This document shows positions 1-7,800 of a stretch of DNA of 11,879 nt, in pieces. Source of the stretch: Lachnospiraceae bacterium (GTDB lineage Bacteria; Bacillota; Clostridia; Lachnospirales; Lachnospiraceae); the NCBI GenBank assembly GCA_003520205.1, contig DOVG01000015.1, positions 1 through 11,879 of the forward strand, read 5' to 3'. The notes beneath the pieces are model-generated. The model saw nothing but the letters and a program-made list of their open reading frames with translations, was not told the DNA's origin and searched no databases. The number at the start of each line of letters is the position of its first letter. The stretch's first letter is position 1. Made by a program: the position numbers and the translations under genes.

Positions 1-1118
1 TGGTTGCTCCCGGTCTGGTTGATACGCATGTTCATTTCAGAGACCCTGGTTTCGAATATAAAGAAGATATAATTACGGGAGCAAATGCAGCGGCAAAGGG
101 CGGCTTCACAACTGTCGTATGTATGGCTAATACCAAGCCAACAGTAGATAATGTAAATACTCTTCATTACATACAGGAGAAGGGTGAAAAAACTCCTATT
201 CATGTAGTTCAAACTGCTACTGTCACAAAGGGTATGAAAGGGACTGAACTGGTTGATATGGAGCTTCTTGCCGAGGAAGGTGCTGCAGGCTTTACTGATG
301 ACGGTCTTCCTATCATGGACGAGAAAGTTCTGCTTGAAGCCATGAAAAAAGCCCGGGAGCTGGATCTTCCTATCAGCCTTCATGAAGAAGATCCTCTCTT
401 CATTACACAGGCTGGTGTTAATCTCGGAAAAATAAGTGAAGAAATGGGACTTGGCGGCGCATCACGTACCGCAGAAGATGTTATGGTTGCAAGAGATACA
501 GCCCTTGCCCTTCACACAGGAGCAACTCTATGCATACAGCATATAAGCTCTAAAAACAGCGTCGAGTATGTGCGAGCCGCAAAAAAACTCGGCGGTGATG
601 TTCATGCCGAAGCAACACCACATCACTTCACTCTTACAGAAAATGCTGTGCTTAAGTACGGAACAAATGCAAGAATGAATCCACCTTTACGTGAAGAAGA
701 GGACAGACTCGCCATCATCGAAGGCATCAAAGACGGAACTATAGATATGATAGTAACTGATCACGCTCCTCATTCAAAGGAAGAAAAGGAAAGGCCTTTT
801 AAGGATGCTCCGAGTGGGATCATAGGACTTGAAACATCTCTCGGTCTGGGCATCCTGTCACTGGTTCAGCCCGGTCACATAGATCTTCTTAAACTGATGG
901 AGCTTATGAGTAAGAATCCTGCCGAGCTGTACAGAATGATTCCAGGAAGCCTTACTGAAGGTGCCTCTGCCGATATCGTTATCTTCGGGGAAAACGAGGA
1001 ATGGAAAGTAGACCATTATGAATCAAAGGCAGAGAACAGCCCGTTTACGGGTTGGACTCTGCCTGGAAAGATTCATTATACTATTTGTAACGGAAAGGTT
1101 ATATATAAAGCTGATTAA
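1..1118 (+). CDS. pyrC: Dihydroorotase, class I, 5'-truncated by window edge
   Basis: Catalyses the reversible cyclisation of N-carbamoyl-L-aspartate to dihydroorotate, the third step of de novo pyrimidine synthesis, in the cytoplasm. The open frame runs from base 3 with no start codon and encodes 371 residues; about 50 N-terminal residues are missing relative to the usual ~425. The frame opens with the metal-binding signature DTHVHFRDPG (HxH at bases 27-35). Further family motifs follow: MANTKP, GFTDDG, LHEED, IQHISS, ATPHHF with a downstream MNPPLR, and IVTDHAPHSKEEK, which carries the catalytic Asp. The C-terminus has the amidohydrolase ending ENSPFTGW...G. The TDDG motif in place of a carboxylated lysine region is typical of the class I enzymes. 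The ATG at 123 is internal, because conserved motifs lie upstream of it. No other pyr gene is visible. The gene converges on the GH3 gene with 13 bp between stop codons. Identification is very secure. Confidence 0.97.
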   Translation, partial: VAPGLVDTHVHFRDPGFEYKEDIITGANAAAKGGFTTVVCMANTKPTVDNVNTLHYIQEKGEKTPIHVVQTATVTKGMKGTELVDMELLAEEGAAGFTDDGLPIMDEKVLLEAMKKARELDLPISLHEEDPLFITQAGVNLGKISEEMGLGGASRTAEDVMVARDTALALHTGATLCIQHISSKNSVEYVRAAKKLGGDVHAEATPHHFTLTENAVLKYGTNARMNPPLREEEDRLAIIEGIKDGTIDMIVTDHAPHSKEEKERPFKDAPSGIIGLETSLGLGILSLVQPGHIDLLKLMELMSKNPAELYRMIPGSLTEGASADIVIFGENEEWKVDHYESKAENSPFTGWTLPGKIHYTICNGKVIYKAD

Positions 1119-1132
1119 TATCAGCTTTATAT
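1103..1132. terminator. Bidirectional terminator hairpin between pyrC and the GH3 gene
   Basis: A perfect 13-bp inverted repeat (1103-1115 and 1120-1132) with a TAAT loop. The pyrC stop codon (1116-1118) is in the loop, and the last base of the opposing GH3 stop codon (1132) is the outer base of the stem. The outer stem is A/T rich, so either strand ends in a short U-rich tract (CTTTATATTAT on +). It is best read as a shared terminator for two convergent genes. The U-tract is weak, so efficiency is uncertain. Confidence 0.75.
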
Positions 1133-3384
1133 TATCCTACTATCTGCTTTAGAGCCGCTACCATCGCTTCAAGCTGTTCATTTGATACACCATTGAAGGA
1201 TCTGAGGGTTCTAAGTGGCAGATACTCTACCATAGCCTTGGCCATTTCATCCATTTCCTCTTCTTCTCCAGCAGAGAACTGGGTGGATACCTTGGCAAGG
1301 TGTTTTTCTACAAATTCTTTTGTCTTCTCGTATCTGCGAAGCTCACCTACCTGAACATCGTTGTCTATAACAGGTGGTATCTGGAAGCTTCCTGTAAGAC
1401 TTATCTCCTTAGTAAGAGGTATATCTCTTGAAGATTTTCCTATCTCTATAACATAGCTACCATTTGCAGCATACCAGTCGCCGACTTCAACGCTATACCA
1501 TGCGAAGCTCCTCTTATCCAGTTTAAATGTAACTGTCTTTGTTTCACCCGGTTCAAGTTCTACTTTCTCAAATCCCTTAAGCTCATGAACCGGTCTGTTA
1601 GTAGCTTCAGTCTTATCAGATATATAGAGCTGAACTACCTCTTTACCCTTCATAGCGCCAACATTTGTTATATCCACAGATACTTCAGCGCCTTTTTCTA
1701 TATCTATCTCATCAGGGCACTTTAGGTTACTGTACTTATATTCTGTATATGAAAGTCCGTGTCCGAACGGGAACAGCACATCCATTTTCTTTGTATCATA
1801 ATATCTATATCCGACAAATACACCTTCTCCATAGAAGACCTTATGTCTTGCAACCGGAAAGTTAATGTAGCTTGGATTATGTTCCAGTCTGATGGGGAAG
1901 CTTTCTGCCAGCTTACCTGACGGATTTACCTTACCATACAGAACATTCATAACAGCCTCGCCTACGCCTTCTCCTCCAAGATAGGCCTCAACTATTCCCA
2001 TAGCCTTATCAGCCCATGGCATCTCTACTGGCGAACCATTATGAAGAACTACTATAACCGGCTTGCCTAATTCAAGTAGTCTTGATATAAGTATATTCTG
2101 GCTGTCAGGAAGTCTCATATGCTTTCTGTCATAAGCTTCTGACTCAAAAACATCCGGAAGTCCGGCAAATACTATTATCTTATCTGCTGATGCTGCAAGT
2201 TCCTCAGCCTCTTTAAACGCCTTCTCATCCTGAACATCCGCATCGAATGGGAAGCCTTCTGAATACTTAATCCATCCGTCCTTTGATGTATCGCAGTAAT
2301 CATCCATAACAGACACAGCTGATACAACCTTATGAGAATTGATATGACTGCTTCCTCCACCCTGGTATCTTGGAGTCTTTGCAAAACCACCGATAAGAGC
2401 TATCTTCTCATCTGCTGCAAGTGGAAGTACGGACTCATTCTTAAGAAGAACTATACACTGTTCTTCTGCACGAACAGCCTTCTCATGATCCACATCTCTA
2501 TCAAATACTTCTTCCTGTCTGTTCTCTATGAATTTCTCAATCCACTTAAGCATATTCGTAACTGCTGTATCAAGAGCTTCAGCCGAAAGAGTACCATTCT
2601 TAACCGCTTCAACTATGTACTTATCATTTGCTCCTGAACTGGATGGCATCTCCAGATCAAGCCCTGAAGCTATACTCTTAATTCTGTCTGAAACTGCACC
2701 CCAGTCAGACATTACAACTCCATCAAATCCCCACTCACCTCTAAGCACATCATTCAGAAGCCAGTTATTTTCAGAAGAATACTCTCCATTGATTCGATTA
2801 TATGAAGCCATAACTGTCCATGGATGAGACTTCTTAACTGCAGTTTCAAATGCCGCCAGGTATATCTCTCTTAAGGTTCTCTCATCAACTATATCATCTG
2901 CATACATTCTCTCTGTTTCCTGAGAATTTGCTGCAAAATGCTTTACAGAGGTTCCCACATGCTGGGACTGAACGCCATTTATATATGATGCTGACATCTC
3001 TCCTGCCAGATATGGATCCTCTGAAATGTATTCAAAATTACGTCCACACAGAGGCGACCTCTTGATATTAATAGCAGGACCAAGTATGGTTGATACATCA
3101 ACCGCCTGGCACTCCTTGCCAAGTATCACACCCATATCATACATAAGCTGCTTATCAAATGATGCAGAAGAAGCACAGGCTGTCGGAAAACAAACTGCAT
3201 CTATGGAATCATTAATATTTGTATATCCTTCTTCCTGCTTTCTAAGTCCATGAGGACCATCACACATAAAAATGGCCGGAATACCCAATTCTTCAAACTG
3301 CTCCGTTGTCCACGCATCATGTCCTGAAACAAATGAAGCTTTCTGCTCCAGTGTCATCTTTTCTAAAATACCCTTGATATCCAT
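1132..3384 (-). CDS. Glycoside hydrolase family 3 beta-glucosidase, cytoplasmic
   Basis: Predicted retaining exo-acting beta-glycosidase (beta-glucosidase or a related specificity) that splits short oligosaccharides inside the cell; there is no signal peptide. It has 750 residues. The N-terminal TIM-barrel domain spans about 1-290, with CDGPHGLR (41-48), FEYISEDPYLAG (117-128), KHFAANSQE (148-156) and the nucleophile Asp227 in VMSDWGA. The alpha/beta GH3-C domain spans about 310-550, with the acid/base Glu probably at 414 or 416 in FESEAYDR, then LLELGKPVIVVLHNGSP and FPFGHGLSYT. An Fn3-like domain covers about 560-655. A further helical, acidic tail (about 665-750) goes beyond the common three-domain core. 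The ATG at 3384 has a strong AGGAGG (3390-3395) six bases upstream, which overlaps the stop of the preceding SGNH gene and suggests coupled translation. The exact sugar specificity cannot be read from sequence. Confidence 0.95.
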   Translation of the reverse strand: MDIKGILEKMTLEQKASFVSGHDAWTTEQFEELGIPAIFMCDGPHGLRKQEEGYTNINDSIDAVCFPTACASSASFDKQLMYDMGVILGKECQAVDVSTILGPAINIKRSPLCGRNFEYISEDPYLAGEMSASYINGVQSQHVGTSVKHFAANSQETERMYADDIVDERTLREIYLAAFETAVKKSHPWTVMASYNRINGEYSSENNWLLNDVLRGEWGFDGVVMSDWGAVSDRIKSIASGLDLEMPSSSGANDKYIVEAVKNGTLSAEALDTAVTNMLKWIEKFIENRQEEVFDRDVDHEKAVRAEEQCIVLLKNESVLPLAADEKIALIGGFAKTPRYQGGGSSHINSHKVVSAVSVMDDYCDTSKDGWIKYSEGFPFDADVQDEKAFKEAEELAASADKIIVFAGLPDVFESEAYDRKHMRLPDSQNILISRLLELGKPVIVVLHNGSPVEMPWADKAMGIVEAYLGGEGVGEAVMNVLYGKVNPSGKLAESFPIRLEHNPSYINFPVARHKVFYGEGVFVGYRYYDTKKMDVLFPFGHGLSYTEYKYSNLKCPDEIDIEKGAEVSVDITNVGAMKGKEVVQLYISDKTEATNRPVHELKGFEKVELEPGETKTVTFKLDKRSFAWYSVEVGDWYAANGSYVIEIGKSSRDIPLTKEISLTGSFQIPPVIDNDVQVGELRRYEKTKEFVEKHLAKVSTQFSAGEEEEMDEMAKAMVEYLPLRTLRSFNGVSNEQLEAMVAALKQIVG

Positions 3385-3389
3385 GTAAA

Positions 3390-3395
3390 CCTCCT
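3390..3395 (-). promoter_or_regulatory. Strong ribosome binding site of the GH3 gene
   Basis: AGGAGG on the minus strand, 5 nt from the ATG. It shares bases with the TAG stop (3396-3394) of the upstream SGNH gene, so a ribosome finishing that gene lands on it. Confidence 0.85.
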
Positions 3396-4728
3396 AATAA
3401 CCAATAAGGCTTTCTCCTGTAAGTACATATTCATCATCGATAAGTGAATACTTCTTTATCATGTATAAATATTTCTTTTTTCTGAGAAGACCTTTATCCA
3501 GTAAATAGTTCTTATTTGTTTCTGCTATTTTCTTAAAATGATTTCCATTATACATACTTCTATATACTTCTGATTTGTCTCCGGAGCTTACAGAAGTCCA
3601 GCTGATGAGATTATCCTTATATGAATCGCCATAAACTGAATCCAGTGTCGATATCTCCAGCTGGAATTCTTCCGGACACTTTACCTCAACTGTTGTTATA
3701 GAAGAAAGTCCACTAGTAGTTGAAACCCTGATATATGCCCTTCCAGGATTTACCGCCTCAATAGAACCATCCATATCAACTTTAACTATATCAGGATTAA
3801 GCGATGTATATGTTATCTCATCCTTTCCCTGATACAGCTCCTTATACTTTGTATTACTATCTGAAACTGTTATTTCAGCCTTTATCTTACTCTTATCATT
3901 AGGTGTAAGATAGATATTTTTCTTATCAACATTTAGACGTATATCAGCTACCATCTGCATCTTGACAGCTTTCTTTTGACCTATTCCAACCTTCTTTTCT
4001 TCTGTTGAATAGTATGGAATACCTAATGCTGATTTATCAAAGATTGTTTCATAAATAGTACATGCTGCCAGATAACTTCCTGCAAACTTTGGATGTTTAT
4101 TGTCCGAAACAATAATTGGCACTTCCGGATACATCTTAGAACACATAAGCATCTTCTGTCCAACCGGAGCCACCTTCACCTCGAATTCATTTCCCAGCCT
4201 GTTATATATATCCGAAACAGCCTGAGTCATTTCTTCTCTGTCCAGCTTGTATTCGGTATACCTGTCAGAATACTTCAGACCTGTAGTGCTGGCCCACGTC
4301 ATATATAGAACCGGCTGAGCGCCACTGTCTTTTACCAGACCTATAATCCTGGATAGTGACTTATAAGAATGCGCATTGTAAGTAGTGATGAATTCCTCTG
4401 AATGTCCCTGTATTACTACGTAGTCCCAATTCTTCTTAAGCTTTTTCCTAAGCTTCTTTCCTACTTTGGTCTTACTACTGGCATATTTCTTCAGATTATA
4501 TCCACCTACAGCAATCCTCGCAGTCTTTATCTTTACACCGTCTGCCTGAGCCAGTCCTTTAAATATATTATTCAGTTTATGATTCTTCGTAAAACTGTTA
4601 CCTACAAAAAGAACCTTTATAGTTTTGGATGTATCTTTTCCTTCTGCATTTACTTTTAGATAGCCTGATGAGATAGAACATATAAGCAGGCAGCATACCA
4701 TCAGTAATGCAACTCTTCTACGTATCAT
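3394..4728 (-). CDS. Secreted SGNH/GDSL-like hydrolase with bacterial Ig-like domain
   Basis: Predicted exported esterase-type hydrolase of 444 residues. A basic start (MIRRR) and hydrophobic core (6-22) are followed by a likely signal-peptidase site after VNA (residues 26-28). The SGNH-like domain spans about 36-235. Block I is FVGNSFT with nucleophile Ser45, a conserved Gly pair lies at 74-75 (VGGYN), and the third block reads VVIQGHSEE instead of the classical GxND. The last block is SDNKHP with the candidate Asp209/His212 pair. This layout resembles the DUF4886-type SGNH branch. Residues about 260-350 look like a BIG2 bacterial Ig-like domain (YTSLNPDIVKVDMDG, GRAYIRV), and about 355-444 like an Fn3-type module (ISWTSVSSGDKSEVYRS). 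No sorting signal or lipobox is visible. The start overlaps the upstream stop as ATGA with no good Shine-Dalgarno, so translation is probably coupled. Removal of acyl groups from a glycan is an inference from the fold and its GH3 neighbour. Confidence 0.82.
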   Translation of the reverse strand: MIRRRVALLMVCCLLICSISSGYLKVNAEGKDTSKTIKVLFVGNSFTKNHKLNNIFKGLAQADGVKIKTARIAVGGYNLKKYASSKTKVGKKLRKKLKKNWDYVVIQGHSEEFITTYNAHSYKSLSRIIGLVKDSGAQPVLYMTWASTTGLKYSDRYTEYKLDREEMTQAVSDIYNRLGNEFEVKVAPVGQKMLMCSKMYPEVPIIVSDNKHPKFAGSYLAACTIYETIFDKSALGIPYYSTEEKKVGIGQKKAVKMQMVADIRLNVDKKNIYLTPNDKSKIKAEITVSDSNTKYKELYQGKDEITYTSLNPDIVKVDMDGSIEAVNPGRAYIRVSTTSGLSSITTVEVKCPEEFQLEISTLDSVYGDSYKDNLISWTSVSSGDKSEVYRSMYNGNHFKKIAETNKNYLLDKGLLRKKKYLYMIKKYSLIDDEYVLTGESLIGY

Positions 4729-6416
4729 TTTATATATTTTCTGTTCCCCTTAAGCAGTACCTCAAAATCATTATGTGTCATAGGTTTGTCATATAAGAAT
4801 CCCTGAGCCATATTACATGATACTTCTTTCAGGAATTCTGCCTCTTCACTGGTTTCAACGCCTTCAGCAATTATTTCCATGCTGAGTTCATCAACCATAT
4901 GGATTATATTTCTTATAACAACCTCTGTTGTTTCATTATTTTCTTTATTATCTATAGATCTGATAAAAGACTGATCCAGCTTAATGATATCTACTTTCAA
5001 ATCTTTGAGAAGGCTAAGTGAAGAATAACCTGTTCCAAAATCATCTATTGACACCACGATATCATTTTTCCTCATTTCATCCAGGAACCCTTTCAGCCTG
5101 TTAAAATCCTCATAACATGCTGTCTCAGTAAGTTCAACTTCAATGTATTTATGTTTTATGTGATATCTGTCCAGGATTGACAGTATTCTATCTGAAAAAT
5201 CATCACTTCTAAGATGGTTCTTCGAGAAATTAACTGACACCGTCACAGGATCTATCCCACTATCCTTCCAGTCTCTTATATCTCTACAAACATTCTCAAA
5301 TACGTAAAAGTCCAGTTCACTGATGCTTCCGTCTCTTTCGAGAGCCGGTATGAACGAAGCCGGTGGAATCAGCTTACCATTTTTGAGCCATCTCACAAGT
5401 GCCTCACAACCACACAGACAATTTGTTGATAGATTTACCTTCGGCTGATAGTATACGACAAACTCCCTGTTAATTAATGCCTGATTGAAATTATAGCTGG
5501 TCTGCTGTTCATTCAGTCTCTCTTCCCTCATATCATGATCAAACCAGATTATGTCATTATTTCCTTCCATTCGGGATACACCAAGGGCAGTAGACGCATT
5601 TGTAATAGCCTCACCCATAGCATCTCCATCCTTCATATCAAAAAGCCCTATGCGGAAATACATATTCAGTTCATTTCTCTCGCCATTTTTATAATAATTA
5701 AGCTTTAGGGGGTTCAGGTGTTGAAGATAAGAGTCTACCCGCTCATCCTTCATAACTAAAATGAAATTATCACCACCAAGTCTGCCTATCATCTCATCAG
5801 GATGCTTAAATCCATATATATCATCTACAAAACACCTGATGATATTATCCCCCTGTCTCATTCCTATATTCTTATTAATGAGCTTAAAATTCTTTATATT
5901 GAGAAATGCAACTGTGAAATCTCCAAGTTTTCCCTGTGCGCTTAACTTTCCTGCCCTGTTCATAACACCATTAAGATTCAGCGCCCCGCTCTGACTCTCG
6001 ATAAAAGCAGCTTTCTTCATTACATTTATCAGTCTTGCTCTTTCATAAAGCGCAAAAAAATTAGAGCAAAGAAAATAAATATCATCCCTTTCTTTCTCAT
6101 CCCATTCATATCCCTTCATAGGATAAGCATTCATGACAATGGATACGCCGCTTTCTGTCTTAAATTCCATTCTGTAGAGTGAAGGAGAGTATCCATCAGG
6201 AGATTGAAAAAGCATTTCATTGCCCTTAAAGCCATGACGATCTATCTCATTTGGTTTTGCGTCAATAAGCGCTTCAAGTCTTCCCAAATGAATCGAATCC
6301 TTTATGATATGCATCGAATTTCTTGTATAATCAGCTATTTCTGTAATAGAACAGCTGTCAGAATTAATACCTCTTATAAAGCTTTTATAATTATCACTGC
6401 AAATTCTATTATTCAT
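4725..6416 (-). CDS. GGDEF-EAL protein: likely c-di-GMP phosphodiesterase with degenerate GGDEF
   Basis: 563 residues from the ATG at 6416. The N-terminal ~130 residues have no clear match (GAF/PAS-like by size only) and contain no transmembrane segment, so the protein is cytosolic. The GGDEF domain covers about 135-295 but is degenerate: the signature reads GGDNF (214-218), the metal-binding Asp of the usual D-I-D-x-F-K motif is Asn (FLNIKNFK), and the inhibitory RxxD site is replaced by KHPD. The EAL domain (about 310-555) keeps the catalytic set: EALVRW (Glu338), VNFS (Asn396), ELTE (Glu428), DDFGTG (Asp458/459), KLDQSF (Lys479), AEGVE (Glu521) and QGFLYDKP (Gln538). It should therefore hydrolyse c-di-GMP to pGpG, with the GGDEF half perhaps a regulatory GTP sensor as in other composite proteins. 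A TTG 18 nt upstream could extend the frame, but the GGGGTG just before ATG 6416 favours the shorter form. It is the first gene of a three-gene operon. Confidence 0.93.
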   Translation of the reverse strand: MNNRICSDNYKSFIRGINSDSCSITEIADYTRNSMHIIKDSIHLGRLEALIDAKPNEIDRHGFKGNEMLFQSPDGYSPSLYRMEFKTESGVSIVMNAYPMKGYEWDEKERDDIYFLCSNFFALYERARLINVMKKAAFIESQSGALNLNGVMNRAGKLSAQGKLGDFTVAFLNIKNFKLINKNIGMRQGDNIIRCFVDDIYGFKHPDEMIGRLGGDNFILVMKDERVDSYLQHLNPLKLNYYKNGERNELNMYFRIGLFDMKDGDAMGEAITNASTALGVSRMEGNNDIIWFDHDMREERLNEQQTSYNFNQALINREFVVYYQPKVNLSTNCLCGCEALVRWLKNGKLIPPASFIPALERDGSISELDFYVFENVCRDIRDWKDSGIDPVTVSVNFSKNHLRSDDFSDRILSILDRYHIKHKYIEVELTETACYEDFNRLKGFLDEMRKNDIVVSIDDFGTGYSSLSLLKDLKVDIIKLDQSFIRSIDNKENNETTEVVIRNIIHMVDELSMEIIAEGVETSEEAEFLKEVSCNMAQGFLYDKPMTHNDFEVLLKGNRKYIK

Positions 6417-6420
6417 ACTA

Positions 6421-6426
6421 CACCCC
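6421..6426 (-). promoter_or_regulatory. Ribosome binding site deciding the GGDEF-EAL start
   Basis: GGGGTG lies 4 nt before ATG 6416 on the minus strand. The alternative TTG start at 6434 has no purine-rich stretch at a usable distance, so the ATG is preferred. Confidence 0.55.
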
Positions 6427-6481
6427 AAATACAATATGTAAAATCTACATTCCCTCTATCATGCCTTACGACATCTATATC

Positions 6482-6490
6482 ATTATAGCA
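6482..6490 (-). promoter_or_regulatory. Extended -10 promoter for the GGDEF-EAL operon
   Basis: Minus strand reads TGCTATAAT, a perfect TATAAT (6482-6487) with the TGn extension. No good -35 lies 16-18 bp upstream (that stretch is T-rich); TTGACA occurs at 6513-6518 but 25 bp away. Transcription would start near 6475, giving a leader of about 59 nt. Confidence 0.65.
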
Positions 6491-6553
6491 CACTCTAAAT
6501 CACTAAAAAAGATGTCAAAAACTTATAAAAATATAAAAAATATGATAAATAGA

Positions 6554-6579
6554 AAAAACAGCCATTTCAGGCTGTTTTT
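6554..6579 (-). terminator. Rho-independent terminator of the antiporter gene, stop codon in the loop
   Basis: A perfect 10-bp inverted repeat AAAAACAGCC / GGCTGTTTTT with a 6-nt loop, followed on the minus strand by a T-run (TTTTTTCT). The antiporter stop codon (6569-6567) forms half of the loop, so the terminator overlaps the end of the coding region. It separates the antiporter from the GGDEF-EAL operon promoter just beyond. Confidence 0.9.
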
Positions 6580-7748
6580 GCATCATCGTCTTTATATAAA
6601 AGCTTCAGTAATATCGGTGTTAGTATCGAGCTTGTTATTATCAGAAGAATTACAGATGTGAAGAATTTGCTTTCTATCATATCTGCTTCGAGTCCCCTCT
6701 TTGCAACTATAAGGGCAACCTCTCCTCTGGTCATCATACCGATTCCGATCTTAAGGGCATTTTTACCTTTAAATCCGGTCAGCCATCCTACCGCTCCACA
6801 ACCAATAATCTTTGCAACAAGTCCAACTACTACAAACCCTAAAGAAAACATAAGTATCGTAGTATCCAGGCTTCTAATATCCGTCTGAAGACCTATACTG
6901 GCAAAGAATACTGGTCCAAAAATCATATAAGAATTGACATCCATCTTCCTGTCAATATATTTGGAATCATCAAGTGAGCTGAGGATTATTCCCGCCACAT
7001 ATGCACCTGTTATATCTGCTATTCCAAAATACTTATCTGCTACATACGACATGGCCAGCGCAAGCGCAAGACCAATTATCGGAATACGCTGTGTATGCGG
7101 ATGTTTCTCATCTACCTTCTTAAGTACCTTGAATAGTATTATTCCAACTACTATGGCAAATACGAAGAATCCAACTGTTCTGAGTATTACGTCCGATATC
7201 TTGTTACTAGGGTCCTTAAAGCCGATTACAACTGTAAGTACAAGTATACCGATTACATCATCTATGATTGCCGCACTCAGAATCGTTGTCCCGGTTTCTT
7301 CTGTCAGCTTACCAAGCTCCTTTAAAACCTGAACGGTAATACTTACCGAAGTTGCCGTTAATATAGTTCCTATAAATACAGCCTTTAAAAAGCCGGGACT
7401 GCCAAATGGCTCAAAGCCATAAAAGCACATATAAAGTATCGTTCCCATTATCAGAGGAACAAAGACTCCGGAACACGCTATTATAGTTGCTTTAATCCCT
7501 GTCTTCTTCAGCTGGGGGATACTTGTCTCCAGTCCGGCACTGAACATAAGAAGGACTACACCTATCTCTGCCATATAAGATATGAAGTCTGAAGGATGAA
7601 CCCACTTAAGCAGACTCGGTCCTATCAGAAGTCCGGCTATGATTTCTCCTACGACCTGTGGCATCTTGAATTTACGTGCCAGAAGTCCGAAACACTTTGC
7701 TGTTATAATTATTATTGACAGATCCCTCAGAATCCCCAGTTTATCCAT
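6567..7748 (-). CDS. CPA2-family monovalent cation:proton antiporter (KefB/NapA-like core)
   Basis: Integral membrane exchanger of 393 residues, predicted to swap Na+ or K+ for H+ and so serve pH or salt homeostasis. The sequence is almost entirely hydrophobic segments, consistent with about 11-13 transmembrane helices. Family marks include GEIIAGLLIGPSLL (34-47), LLMFSAGLET (66-75), the discontinuous-helix motif TATSVSITVQVL (131-142), and the ion-binding pair Asp163-Asp164 in AAIIDDVIGI. Also present are ITGAYVAGIIL (246-256) and GMMTRGEVALIVAKRG (337-352). The Asp-Asp pair is the mark of the electrogenic CPA2 group. No C-terminal RCK/TrkA-N regulatory domain follows, so this is the short form without nucleotide control. 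The start has AAGGAAAG at 7755-7762. It is a single-gene transcript bounded by its own promoter and terminator. Ion specificity cannot be settled from sequence. Confidence 0.93.
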   Translation of the reverse strand: MDKLGILRDLSIIIITAKCFGLLARKFKMPQVVGEIIAGLLIGPSLLKWVHPSDFISYMAEIGVVLLMFSAGLETSIPQLKKTGIKATIIACSGVFVPLIMGTILYMCFYGFEPFGSPGFLKAVFIGTILTATSVSITVQVLKELGKLTEETGTTILSAAIIDDVIGILVLTVVIGFKDPSNKISDVILRTVGFFVFAIVVGIILFKVLKKVDEKHPHTQRIPIIGLALALAMSYVADKYFGIADITGAYVAGIILSSLDDSKYIDRKMDVNSYMIFGPVFFASIGLQTDIRSLDTTILMFSLGFVVVGLVAKIIGCGAVGWLTGFKGKNALKIGIGMMTRGEVALIVAKRGLEADMIESKFFTSVILLIITSSILTPILLKLLYKDDDAKTA

Positions 7749-7770
7749 TTTTATCTTTCCTTTCTAATAA

Positions 7771-7800
7771 TTAAAGGGACGGTTCTTACCGTCCCCTTAA
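7771..7800 (-). repeat. GGGACGG hairpin between exporter permease and antiporter (terminator, 5' stem-loop or REP-like unit)
   Basis: Inverted repeat TTAAAGGGACGG / CCGTCCCCTTAA, 12 bp with one A/C mismatch and a TTCTTA loop. It lies 61 nt after the exporter permease stop and 22 nt before the antiporter start. On the minus strand it is followed by TTTAATTATTAG, a modest U-rich tail, so it may terminate the exporter operon. The antiporter -10 overlaps its upstream arm, so it would also form a stem-loop at the very 5' end of the antiporter mRNA. The hairpin arm also resembles short palindromic repeats found in many bacterial genomes. Confidence 0.6.

Noticed and set aside
123..1118. pyrC beginning at ATG 123
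   Set aside because: The frame is open to the window edge and codes for the conserved HxH metal motif upstream, so this ATG is internal.
1665..4659. Plus-strand small ORFs opposite the GH3 and SGNH genes
   Set aside because: Antisense shadows of strongly coding frames, without ribosome binding sites or recognisable protein features; the same holds for similar ORFs opposite the antiporter and exporter genes.
6417..6434. TTG at 6434 as the GGDEF-EAL start
   Set aside because: No ribosome binding site; GGGGTG sits just before the in-frame ATG at 6416.
6417..6475. c-di-GMP riboswitch in the leader of the GGDEF-EAL operon
   Set aside because: The leader is only about 59 nt and shows neither the conserved GEMM bases nor paired stems.
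6505..6518. TTGACA at 6513-6518 as -35 of the GGDEF-EAL promoter
   Set aside because: It lies 25 bp from the TATAAT, too far for sigma-A; no alternative -10 occurs at 17 bp.
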